From Thermoplasmatota archaeon (GTDB lineage: Archaea; Thermoplasmatota; E2; DHVEG-1), in the NCBI GenBank assembly GCA_030601705.1, contig JAUWBM010000004.1, positions 1-62,378 of the forward strand: DNA of 62,378 nt, given 5' to 3'. Made by a program: the position numbers and the translations under genes. Shown here in pieces: positions 45,959-55,553 of the stretch (positions are counted from its first letter, which is position 1; each line of letters starts with the position of its first letter). A model generated the notes under the pieces. The model was not told where the DNA came from. It did no database searches and saw nothing but the letters and a program-made list of their open reading frames with translations.

Positions 45959-47016
45959 GCTTTCACCTCCGATAACTTAGCTCCTGTTAGCTGGAGAAAT
46001 ATCTCTTCAAGATTAGGGCGGCGTATATCAATGCTATCGTAATCAACACACTTGTGTCTCAGGTGGGATAACACTTCAAGCAAACGATCCTTATGCCCAA
46101 TTGTCACTGCGATATTGCCATTCTCCTTGGAGGTTGCATTAAATCCATTTTCCCTTAATAGTTCAACTGTATTGCCGGTTTTACAACCTTTAATATGAAG
46201 TAAGCTACCTTTTCCATATCTGTTTATTAGCTCTTCAAGAGAGCCTTCGGCAATAATCTTCCCTTTGTGAATGATGGCAATATGGTCAGCCAGATACTCT
46301 GCTTCTTCCATATAGTGTGTGGTTAGAAACACCGTTTTTCCCTTACTGCGGAGATTGGCAATGACCTCCCAGACTTCACGTCGTGCTTTTGGATCTAATC
46401 CGGTTGACGGTTCATCAAGGAAAACAATTTCGGGGTCATTTACAAGAGAGATTGCAACACCTACACGTTGCTTTAGACCCCCTGAAAGGTTTTTGTATAG
46501 CTTGTTTTGATTGTCTTTAAGATCCATTGCACCTATAATGTCATCGATATCTGCTCTTTTTTTGTAGAGCTTTGAGAAATATACAAGAGTTTCCTTCACT
46601 GTGAGCTTTTCAAACGATTGAAACTCTTGAGGAAGAATACCGATTTTTTCCTTCACTTCATTAAAAGAAGATGTGATATCCTTGCCAAATATTCTGATTG
46701 TACCCATTGTCGGCTCACGTATTGACTCGATGATTTCTACTGTCGTTGTTTTACCGGCACCATTTGGACCGAGGAAAGCAAAAATTTCGCCTTTCGGCAC
46801 CGAAAAAGAAATATCATCAACTGCAGCGAGGTCCCCATAAATCTTTTTTAGATGAGATACCTCTATTGCATAGTCTTGATCTATAGTTGATTTTTTGAAT
46901 GTGACTTTTCCCTGCGCACCACATTTTGGGCAGGTAACTGTTAGCCGCTCTCCAGGCTCACCAGAAAAGGTTACTATTTCATGACACTTCGGACAACGAA
47001 CATCCTTTTCAATCAT
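45955..47016 (-). CDS. ABC transporter ATPase with N-terminal zinc ribbon
   Basis: CPKCHEIVTF...CPKCGAQ ribbon; GPNGAGKTTTVE Walker A; LSGGLKQRVGVA signature. Confidence 0.92.
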   Translation of the reverse strand: MIEKDVRCPKCHEIVTFSGEPGERLTVTCPKCGAQGKVTFKKSTIDQDYAIEVSHLKKIYGDLAAVDDISFSVPKGEIFAFLGPNGAGKTTTVEIIESIREPTMGTIRIFGKDITSSFNEVKEKIGILPQEFQSFEKLTVKETLVYFSKLYKKRADIDDIIGAMDLKDNQNKLYKNLSGGLKQRVGVAISLVNDPEIVFLDEPSTGLDPKARREVWEVIANLRSKGKTVFLTTHYMEEAEYLADHIAIIHKGKIIAEGSLEELINRYGKGSLLHIKGCKTGNTVELLRENGFNATSKENGNIAVTIGHKDRLLEVLSHLRHKCVDYDSIDIRRPNLEEIFLQLTGAKLSEVKA

Positions 47017-47312
47017 AACGTCAAATCTCGTTTAATAGCTAAGTTGATATAAAAAATAGTATTTATGTTTTATCGAGACTTCGGCGGACCCAAATGTGAA
47101 TGGGAAGTAATCGTCATTCTTAAGAAGAGAAACGCTCTAAAAACCACACAATTTCTTTGTTTTGGTTTGAGGTGGATAAAAAGTCATTAAGAAAACAGTT
47201 GTTTTGCATTGTTTGTGATAAGAACAACAAATCGTTATAGTTTATAATTATCTATTTGGAAATTTCCAAACGATTTAGAAATCTTTAAGTTATCATAGAA
47301 ATATATGGTAGT

Positions 47313-48728
47313 ATGAACAACAAAATTGGTTTCTGTATTGCTCTTTCACTAGCATTTTTGATAAGTTTTCCTTTGATTTCTGGTGATGGTGGCATAATAG
47401 GTCCACCTCAGATTTATATACAAGAAAAGGCCCAGAATGCTATCGTTGCGTGGAATGGGACAGAAGAAGTACTCATTCTTTCGATAGATATTCAAAGCTC
47501 GGAGCCTACAAAGGTTCTCCGAATCATTCCATTGCCTTCGAGTCCCCTAGAAATCAAAGAAGGAAGTTTTGATTCATTTACAAAACTTCAAGATATTATG
47601 AATGAAAAGCTACTTGAAATCTGGAATCATTCTAAAGGAAATGCTTTGGATTACGACCAGGGAGGAACCCCTTCTAGAAATATAGAAATAACCTTCCAAG
47701 ATACAATCGGCGCTCACAATATTACCGTAGTCAAAATACTTAATGTAACAAACTTTAGTAATTGGGCAACAGACTTTTCCACGTCGGCAGGTCTTGCTGG
47801 TATAACTTTTTCATCAAACTTCCAAAGTATGGTAGAAGAATATCTTGAAGATAATATCTCTTTCTTTGTTTTTGACATTATTGATACAGCAGAGGATGAA
47901 CACAGTATTAATCCTATTATTTATAGGTTTAAAACAGATTTTCTTTTTTATCCTCTTAAGATAACTGCTGCCTCTGATGTGGGAGAGACCTATGCACAGG
48001 TGAATGTTTTCTGTATCGCTAAAGGTTTGATCAAAGAGGAAGTATTTTCTGATATTTCGTTTTACTCAAATTTAGGTTATTATTGGTATGACGACCTAGT
48101 GTATGATATTAATTTAACAGAAGAAGAATTAAATGAGATAGGCCCGGATATATACAACCTTTTTAAAGACGATCCAATTCTAATGAGTTACTATTACTAT
48201 GGAAGATATTCTGAATTAGGGGGTGACATTGTTGCATTTGAGGAAGATTTCGCTAGCCCTGATTTTGAGATTATTGCCGCGAATGAAGTTTTTACAGAAC
48301 GTGGTACAAAAAACGTGGTAAATCTAACAATGAGAAATAAAGGCAACACCCAAATTCGTGCTAGATTATATATAGAAAACGGAATTGAATGGTTGCAGCA
48401 TACCTGGTTTTCTATAGAACCCTCATGGTATGTAACTGTGAACGAGGGAGATGAAACTACTTTTGAAATTCTTTTTGATATCCCCAGCAATATTCCTCTA
48501 GGAGATTACAGCTTAACCTATGTTCTAGACTCATCAAATTATAACTTAGAAAAGCAAAAAAACATAACCTTGACAGTCTATGAGAAGACAGAGGGAGGGC
48601 CAGGATTATATCAAGAAATTGAAAATATTAAGACGAATATGAACTATCTATTAATCGGTTCGGTAATCTGTTTATTTTTGGTAGTTATTCTTACTGTTGT
48701 TGTAGTCATTGCAATCAAAAAGAAGTGA
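47313..48728 (+). CDS. secreted/membrane-anchored protein, possibly DUF2330-like, with C-terminal TM
   Basis: N-terminal signal; QIYIQEKAQNAIVAWNGTEEVLILSIDI; C-terminal TM then IKKK. Confidence 0.6.
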   Translation: MNNKIGFCIALSLAFLISFPLISGDGGIIGPPQIYIQEKAQNAIVAWNGTEEVLILSIDIQSSEPTKVLRIIPLPSSPLEIKEGSFDSFTKLQDIMNEKLLEIWNHSKGNALDYDQGGTPSRNIEITFQDTIGAHNITVVKILNVTNFSNWATDFSTSAGLAGITFSSNFQSMVEEYLEDNISFFVFDIIDTAEDEHSINPIIYRFKTDFLFYPLKITAASDVGETYAQVNVFCIAKGLIKEEVFSDISFYSNLGYYWYDDLVYDINLTEEELNEIGPDIYNLFKDDPILMSYYYYGRYSELGGDIVAFEEDFASPDFEIIAANEVFTERGTKNVVNLTMRNKGNTQIRARLYIENGIEWLQHTWFSIEPSWYVTVNEGDETTFEILFDIPSNIPLGDYSLTYVLDSSNYNLEKQKNITLTVYEKTEGGPGLYQEIENIKTNMNYLLIGSVICLFLVVILTVVVVIAIKKK

Positions 48729-48885
48729 AAAAATTTCAGTGCTTGAAACGCCATTTCATAAATTCAAAATCTACTTTTGGAGTGTTGTCTTTATCATAAC
48801 TTTTATTAGGGAAAATAGATTATTGGAATCATGTTTTAAGCGATAAAATAAACTGGTGAAGTTTAAGGGGAGAAGTGAGTTTGAT

Positions 48886-50091
48886 ATGGATTTAGATTTT
48901 GTTCGAAAGTTAATAAAACCTGCTGAAACAAAAGTTGTTATGTTAGTCATAGACGGGTTAGGTGGACTCCCTAGAGAATCAGATAATCTTACAGAACTCG
49001 AAGCAGCCAATACACCAAATTTGGATTCCCTGGCATCACGAGGCATATGTGGTTTGCAACAACCTGTATGTACTGGCATCACTCCAGGAAGTGGACCTGG
49101 ACACCTTGGCATATTTGGTTACGACCCTGTTAAATATCAAGTAGGACGAGGGGTACTAGCAGCACTTGGCATAGGTTTTGACCTACTACCTGATGATGTG
49201 GCAGCTCGTGGAAATTTTTGTACAATAGATAAAAACGGAAATGTTTTGGATCGGCGAGCAGGGCGTATTTCCACTGAGAAAAACGAAGAATTATGTGGAT
49301 TACTGCGTAACATTGAGTTGCCGGATGTAGATGTTTTTGTTGAGACAGTTAAAGAACATCGGTTATTACTGGTGTTGCGGGGTGAGGGGCTCTCCGGTGG
49401 CATCATCGACACGGATCCTCAGATGGTCGGTAAAAAACCTCTACAGCTAAAACCCTTATCATCAGAGGCGGAAAAAACAGTTAACTTGGTAGGAAAGTTT
49501 TTAGGCCAAGCAAGTGAAATTTTAGCAGATCACTATCCAGCCAACATGGTATTGTTACGGGGATTTTCCAAAAAACCAAGCTGGCCCACTTTTGAAGAGG
49601 CTTTCGGTCTTAAAAGCGCGGCAATTGCGGCTTACCCAATGTACCGTGGCCTAGCAAAACTATTGGGAATGAACATATTGGAAACGGGTACCCCGATAAA
49701 AGACGAATTTACAACATTAGAAAATAACTGGGATGATTATGATTTTTTCTATTTACATGTAAAAAAAACTGATAGCGCTGGAGAGGATGGTGATTTTAAT
49801 CGTAAAATAGCAGTAATTGAAGAGACCGATGGAGAAATACCACGACTCCTGAATTTAAACCCTGATGTAATAATTGTAACAGGTGATCATTCCACACCAT
49901 CACTTATGAAAGCCCATAGTTGGCATCCGGTACCTGTACTGCTTTATTCCAAATATTGCCGAGTTGATAAGGTAGATCACTTTGGAGAGTGTGCCTGTAT
50001 AACCGGTGGACTTGGCAGCCGACTCCCAGCTGTTGATATAATGCTGTTGGCCCTTGCAAATGCCAAACGTTTAGAGAAATTTGGAGCCTAA
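48886..50091 (+). CDS. apgM: 2,3-bisphosphoglycerate-independent phosphoglycerate mutase (archaeal)
   Basis: VVMLVIDGLGGLPRE...LEAANTPNLDSLA; GITPGSGPGHLGIFGYDP; VTGDHSTPSLMKAHSWHPVPVLLYS; start trimmed. Confidence 0.94.
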   Translation: MDLDFVRKLIKPAETKVVMLVIDGLGGLPRESDNLTELEAANTPNLDSLASRGICGLQQPVCTGITPGSGPGHLGIFGYDPVKYQVGRGVLAALGIGFDLLPDDVAARGNFCTIDKNGNVLDRRAGRISTEKNEELCGLLRNIELPDVDVFVETVKEHRLLLVLRGEGLSGGIIDTDPQMVGKKPLQLKPLSSEAEKTVNLVGKFLGQASEILADHYPANMVLLRGFSKKPSWPTFEEAFGLKSAAIAAYPMYRGLAKLLGMNILETGTPIKDEFTTLENNWDDYDFFYLHVKKTDSAGEDGDFNRKIAVIEETDGEIPRLLNLNPDVIIVTGDHSTPSLMKAHSWHPVPVLLYSKYCRVDKVDHFGECACITGGLGSRLPAVDIMLLALANAKRLEKFGA

Positions 50092-50101
50092 ATAAATCAA
50101 A

Positions 50102-51610
50102 TTATACGTCATAAAGAGGATAATATTTATCCTTTAGATAGCCAACGAATACTTTAGAATTTAACCCTTCATCACATGTATTTTTGATTAACTCCTCAGC
50201 ATTCATCAGACGGCCATGTTTGTGGACATGTTCTCTAAGCCAAGCAAGAATGTTCACAAAGTTCCCCTGTTCAATTTCATTGTATATATTTGGATTTTCT
50301 TCTGAAAGTTTTTTGAAAAGTTGAGATGCATAGATTGTTCCTATTGCATACGTTGGAAAGTATCCAAAACTCCCACCACTCCAATGCATGTCTTGTAAAA
50401 CACCTTCTCTATCATTTTTTGGAGTTATTCCAAGCATTTCAGTCATTTTTTCATTCCAAACATTTGGCAAATCAGAGATGTTTATTTTCCCATCAATAAG
50501 AGCCAATTCAAGTTCAAATCTCAGGATAACGTGCAGACAATATGTAAGTTCATCGGCTTCTATCCTAATACATGATGGTGCCACTTGATTTACATATCTG
50601 TACCAACTATCAACGTTTACGTCTTTCAACTGTTCAGGAGATATCTTTTCAAAAATTGGATAGAAATATCTCCAGAAATGTTTGTTACGAGCAATCATGT
50701 TTTCCCAGAAACGGGATTGAGATTCATGTAAACCTAACGATGGAGCATCAGAAATTACAGTATCTTTAAATTCACTCCTCGGGAGCCCCAATTCATATAA
50801 TGCATGACCTCCCTCATGAACGGTAGAAAAAAACGAAAAAAGAGGGCTTTTACGATCAAAGTTTGTTGTGATTCTCACGTCATCATTTCCCATGGAAGTG
50901 GTAAATGGGTGAGTGGAAACGTCAAGACGGGATCTTTCTTTAGGAAGATTCATTTGCTTTATGATTAAATGGCATATTTCTTTTTGTTTTCCAACTTCAA
51001 ATTTCCTGTTAATCTCCTTCTGTTTTTTATAGATATCACTCGAAGTAATTCTCTCCAATAGATGAATGAGTTGCGGCTTGAGATAATCGAATTCTCTCCT
51101 TAATTTTTCAACAGTTATACCCTCTTCGTAATCATCAAGAAGACTATTATAGGAAGGTCCCGGTAAGTCAATAAATTCACAATATTCTTTTTCAAGTTCC
51201 ACAATTTTTTCTAGATGAGGCGCAAACAAAGAGAACTGACTTTTCTCTCTTGCTTCCTCCCAAGCAGGGTAGGCAAGCGTTGTTGTTTTGGACATTTTTT
51301 CTACAAACTCGGACGGTACTTTTCGTGCTTTTTCAATATCTTTCTCCAGCCTTACGACAACGGCTGTGTCCTTTTCGTTTAGTTTTTCTAGATTGCTTTT
51401 CTCAGTGAGTTTTTTTACATGGGTGTATAGTTTTTCTGATGTAAATTTTTCATGTGCAAGACGTGAGATCAGCGATATTTGATCTGATCTTTCTGCCACT
51501 CCCTTAGTAGGCATATATGTCATCTGATCCCATCCAAGTAACGCACCTATGCCACTAAAAGTAGAGAGTTCCTTTTGTTCTTTATATATAAAATCAAGCG
51601 ATTCTTTCAT
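50102..51610 (-). CDS. M32 (Taq-type) carboxypeptidase
   Basis: TVHEGGHALYELGL HEXXH; SLGLHESQSRFWENMIAR. Confidence 0.93.
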   Translation of the reverse strand: MKESLDFIYKEQKELSTFSGIGALLGWDQMTYMPTKGVAERSDQISLISRLAHEKFTSEKLYTHVKKLTEKSNLEKLNEKDTAVVVRLEKDIEKARKVPSEFVEKMSKTTTLAYPAWEEAREKSQFSLFAPHLEKIVELEKEYCEFIDLPGPSYNSLLDDYEEGITVEKLRREFDYLKPQLIHLLERITSSDIYKKQKEINRKFEVGKQKEICHLIIKQMNLPKERSRLDVSTHPFTTSMGNDDVRITTNFDRKSPLFSFFSTVHEGGHALYELGLPRSEFKDTVISDAPSLGLHESQSRFWENMIARNKHFWRYFYPIFEKISPEQLKDVNVDSWYRYVNQVAPSCIRIEADELTYCLHVILRFELELALIDGKINISDLPNVWNEKMTEMLGITPKNDREGVLQDMHWSGGSFGYFPTYAIGTIYASQLFKKLSEENPNIYNEIEQGNFVNILAWLREHVHKHGRLMNAEELIKNTCDEGLNSKVFVGYLKDKYYPLYDV

Positions 51611-51619
51611 TTTTACACC

Positions 51620-52381
51620 TTACTGTATTTCTATTCCTACGGGACAATGATCTGAGCCCATAACATCCTGCATGATAAATGCTTTTTTGACGTGTGGCAA
51701 AAATTCCTTATTGACAAAAAAGTAGTCGATTCTCCATCCGACATTTCTTTCCCGAGCCCGAGATTTTAAATCCCACCAGGTATATTGATTCGGCTCTTTG
51801 TTGAAATGTCTAAAAGCATCAACGTAGCCATGATCGATAAAGGTGTCTATCCATGCACGTTCGATTGGTAAAAATCCAGAAACGTGCTCGTTTGCTTTCG
51901 GTCTTGCCAAATCAGTTTCCTTATGAGCTGTGTTAAAATCACCGCACACAACAATATTTTTTCCCTTTGCTTTCAAGTTGTCAGTATAGGCAAGAAAGGT
52001 GTCATAAAAGTCAAGTTTGTAGTCGAGTCTCTCTTGGTCTTTTTTGCCGTTAGGATAGTAAATGTTAAACAAGGTAAATAATGAGAAATCGGTAATGAGA
52101 ATTCTTCCCTCTCTGTCAAATTTTTCTATGCCAAAACCTTTTTCGACGTTTATTGGTTTTTCTTTCGCAAATGTTGCAACGCCGCTGTAACCCTTTCTTT
52201 CTGCGGGATTCCAGAAAATATGATAACCTGGTGTATTCCTGAGGTGTGGTGGTACTTGTTCCGGCAGGGCTTTTATCTCTTGTAGGCAAAGAATATCTGG
52301 CGATTCTTTTTTGAACCAGCCGAACAGTCCTTTTCTTTCAGATGCTCGTATACCGTTTACATTCCACGACAGAATTTTCAT
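51620..52381 (-). CDS. xth: exodeoxyribonuclease III
   Basis: [52 protein letters not shown]; start trimmed. Confidence 0.94.
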   Translation of the reverse strand: MKILSWNVNGIRASERKGLFGWFKKESPDILCLQEIKALPEQVPPHLRNTPGYHIFWNPAERKGYSGVATFAKEKPINVEKGFGIEKFDREGRILITDFSLFTLFNIYYPNGKKDQERLDYKLDFYDTFLAYTDNLKAKGKNIVVCGDFNTAHKETDLARPKANEHVSGFLPIERAWIDTFIDHGYVDAFRHFNKEPNQYTWWDLKSRARERNVGWRIDYFFVNKEFLPHVKKAFIMQDVMGSDHCPVGIEIQ

Positions 52382-52530
52382 ATATTTCACTGTAATGTAC
52401 AGATTAAAGTGATAAAGCAATCTTGTTATTTGTTATAAATATTTATTTTTCTTGTCTTTTCAAAAGATGTTAGAAGCCGTGGGTAAAAGATTTATTGGGG
52501 TTGACGATTAAAAACAGTAATGATGAAAGA

Positions 52531-53469
52531 ATGAAAAATCTAAAATGCCCTGAGTGTAGTAGTAAATATATCATTAAAAAAGGGATGAGAAAGGGAAATT
52601 TTGGAGTTGCTCAATTATATCGATGTAAAGAATGCGGAACAACTTTTGCAGATAAAACCTTTAAGCATAGGACATATCCTGCCAGGGTTGTTTATAGTGC
52701 CATAAATTACTATAATCTTGGGCATACTTTAGATGAAACGAGCAAACTGTTAAATCAAAAATTCAAGGTAAAAACAAGTAAAACCACGGTTCACTCCTGG
52801 TTAAAAACGTTTCAGGATATCTGTCCGATTTCGTCTATCAGAACTAATTTTTCTTTTTATGATGAGGTTTTGTTTACCAAAAAATTTGAACATGAGAATC
52901 TTGACTATGAGTTCATGTATCATAAATACAAACTTGATGTTCTTGTGAGAAAGAGATTTCCAGGTCTGGCAACATATATAACTCGTTTTGAGAACGGGTG
53001 TCCTGATGAATTCTTTGAGATTGGGGAACGTTGCTCTCAGCCCAAGTTTACTACGAAGATAAAATCTAAAAGGAGAGTGAACTTGGCTTGCAAGATGGCA
53101 GGTTTTGCTGTCCAGTCTAAAAGGAATAACCGTGAACGGCACGATCTGGTTGAAAAGTTTATGATTATAAATGACAGGGCGACTATTGCATGTGAGGTGC
53201 CGGTATGGTATTGGGAAAAGAGCATAGACAGTGGAATTACAGGGCATATTGATATTTTACAGGAAAGAAATGATCATGTGTATATCCTTGACTATAAACC
53301 AGGTGCTATAAAGGATAAGAAGGCGCCCAAGCAGTTGTATCATTATGCAGTTGCTCTCTCTTTCAGGGCAAAGATACCATTTGAACATATTAGATGCGCA
53401 TGGTTTGATGACAAGGCATATTATGAATATAGCCCTAGTGAAGCGGATGTGAGATTGATAAAAAAATAA
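52531..53469 (+). CDS. transposase-type zinc ribbon + HTH fused to PD-(D/E)XK (RecB/Cas4-like) nuclease domain
   Basis: CPECSSKYIIKKGMRKGNFGVAQLYRCKECGTTF; HTH-like LDETSKLLNQKFKVKTSKTTVHSWLK; GHIDILQERNDHVYILDYKPG...QLYHYAVAL. Confidence 0.78.
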   Translation: MKNLKCPECSSKYIIKKGMRKGNFGVAQLYRCKECGTTFADKTFKHRTYPARVVYSAINYYNLGHTLDETSKLLNQKFKVKTSKTTVHSWLKTFQDICPISSIRTNFSFYDEVLFTKKFEHENLDYEFMYHKYKLDVLVRKRFPGLATYITRFENGCPDEFFEIGERCSQPKFTTKIKSKRRVNLACKMAGFAVQSKRNNRERHDLVEKFMIINDRATIACEVPVWYWEKSIDSGITGHIDILQERNDHVYILDYKPGAIKDKKAPKQLYHYAVALSFRAKIPFEHIRCAWFDDKAYYEYSPSEADVRLIKK

Positions 53470-53556
53470 ATTGAGCGGGGTTTTGGTTTGGCGTTTTGAA
53501 AAATTAAGATTTGGATGATTTGATTTTAGGAAAGTTTTGATTTTTGGAAATAGAAA

Positions 53557-53831
53557 AGCAACATATTTTGAACAAGTTAGGCGACACATTTTGGACGAAA
53601 AAGCGACGGATTTTGAACGCAAAGTAGGCGACACATTTTGGACGAGATTATATTAATGAGAAGATTTCAGGCGACAGATTTTGTACGAGGCTGAATGAGC
53701 TAATAGGCAACAAATTTTGTACGAGATTTTTTGTGTGGAAATTACATAATTTTCTACTGTTAAGCGCCTGTAAAATCTGGTTTGAATTCAGAATCGTTTG
53801 GGAGCTGCAAAAGCAACAGATTTTGGACGGA
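53557..53831. repeat. seven degenerate ~20-nt repeats, consensus AGGCGACANATTTTGGACGA
   Basis: Copies start near 53557, 53579, 53602, 53626, 53669, 53705 and 53811, all same orientation. Confidence 0.8.
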
Positions 53832-54020
53832 GCTGAGCAGGCTCCAAGTTCTGATGTTTTAATTGGCCCGTTGAAGGCTGTGATTAAAACAAAGATGGAG
53901 ATGAATAATGTAATAAATAAGTGACAAAGATGGACAGAGGCAGATACAGGTAGGCAAATAGGTGGCAAAAGATGGGATTAAGGATAGGATTTATATAACA
54001 CATCGTTGATAGATATTAGT

Positions 54021-55553
54021 ATGGGAGGCAAAACATTGGTTAAGAACACTCTTGTTTTTGGTATCATACTGTTGTTTATCATATCGGCTGTTACCCCATT
54101 GGTGATTGGGGACCGTGTCGGAATCAATAGTGAGACACAAGTAACTGTTTTAGAGGGACCCCCAAATGTTGAATGGATAAGAATATTTGACAGCATAAGT
54201 GGTTCAGAAGATGGAGATGCTGTAGCTGAGTCAGTGAAACAAGCCAATGATGGAGGATATATCATTGCTGGTCAAACTGGTTACCTAACTAGAGTAGATG
54301 CGTTTTTAATAAAAACAGATGCAAAAGGTCGAAAAGAATGGGATAAAATATATGGAAAACCAGGTGTTGGCATAACTGATTTTGCTCGTGACATTACCCT
54401 AACATCTGATGGAGGATATGCGTTTACTGGGCATTCGAATTCATATAATATTGATGAAGAAATGGAAGTCTGGCTCGTAAAAACAGATGCTGAAGGTGAC
54501 ATGCAATGGTATAATACATTTGGTTATGGTCGTGGTTTTTCCATAAAACAAGCAACGGATGGGGGATATATCATAGCTGGGGATAGTTGGCCAAAGGGTT
54601 TGTTGATTAAAACAGATGAAAATGGAAACGAACAATGGAGAAAGATACTATGGGGGTCTATTGACAGAGGATCGGTAAGTTCAGTTGATGTGACAAGTGA
54701 TGGCGGATTTGTTCTTACAGGTACTTTATATTATGCAGAACCTTATGTCGAGAATGACGTTTTTTTGATTAAAACTGATATAAACGGTACTGAACAAATC
54801 AATACGACATTTGGCGGTCCAAAAAATTCTGCACGGGGCGAGTCAGTTCAGCGGACAACAGATGGAGGATACATAATGACGGGGTTCATACATTATAACA
54901 ATACAAGTGGTACAAAAATGTGGTTGATTAAAACAGATGCCAATGGAACTGTTGAGTGGGATACCAGTTTTGGTGAAGATTCTGTCACATATTGCGGACA
55001 TGATTGTAGGCAAACGATTGATGGCGGGTACATTATTGCATGTGAGAGATTTGTTGATCTTGAAGAACCTTGGCTCATAAAAACAGATAGCAATGGAAAT
55101 GAGCGATGGCGTATCAAACTTGTGGATTTACCTTTTTATGATGAGACAATTAACTCCGTTGATGTAACTGATGACGGAGGATTTATCGTAGCAGGTGAAA
55201 GGTACTTGATGAATTGTGATGCATTATTGATAAAAGTTGAGGCTGTTAAAAGAGTAAGTATTACAAAACCAGAGAATGCATTATATCTATTCAACAATAA
55301 AATATTACCATTATTTTTCAGACCTCTGATAATAGGACCTATTGATATTGAAGTTGTTGACTTGGATGATGAATTCTATATAGACAGGGTAGAGTTCTAC
55401 ATAGATGACGAATTTCAGGCAAATGATACCACAGAACCCTATGGCTGGACATGGGATAAGATGTCGTTTTTCAGGCATACATTGAAAGTCACTGCGATAA
55501 ATACAAATAAAACCAGTGTCAGTGAAGAATTAATTGTGTGGAAGTTCTTATGA
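54021..55553 (+). CDS. secreted beta-propeller-like protein with TxDGGYIIAG repeats
   Basis: Signal GIILLFIISAVTPLVIG; repeated TDGGYI(I/V)AG / WLIKTDANG blocks; C-terminal Ig-like VEFYIDDEFQANDTTEPYGWTWD. Confidence 0.8.
   Translation: MGGKTLVKNTLVFGIILLFIISAVTPLVIGDRVGINSETQVTVLEGPPNVEWIRIFDSISGSEDGDAVAESVKQANDGGYIIAGQTGYLTRVDAFLIKTDAKGRKEWDKIYGKPGVGITDFARDITLTSDGGYAFTGHSNSYNIDEEMEVWLVKTDAEGDMQWYNTFGYGRGFSIKQATDGGYIIAGDSWPKGLLIKTDENGNEQWRKILWGSIDRGSVSSVDVTSDGGFVLTGTLYYAEPYVENDVFLIKTDINGTEQINTTFGGPKNSARGESVQRTTDGGYIMTGFIHYNNTSGTKMWLIKTDANGTVEWDTSFGEDSVTYCGHDCRQTIDGGYIIACERFVDLEEPWLIKTDSNGNERWRIKLVDLPFYDETINSVDVTDDGGFIVAGERYLMNCDALLIKVEAVKRVSITKPENALYLFNNKILPLFFRPLIIGPIDIEVVDLDDEFYIDRVEFYIDDEFQANDTTEPYGWTWDKMSFFRHTLKVTAINTNKTSVSEELIVWKFL

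Noticed and set aside
53557-53831. CRISPR array
   Set aside because: Repeats are degenerate, spacing is irregular and spacers are 0-85 nt; no Cas genes (the nuclease next door is only Cas4-like by motif).
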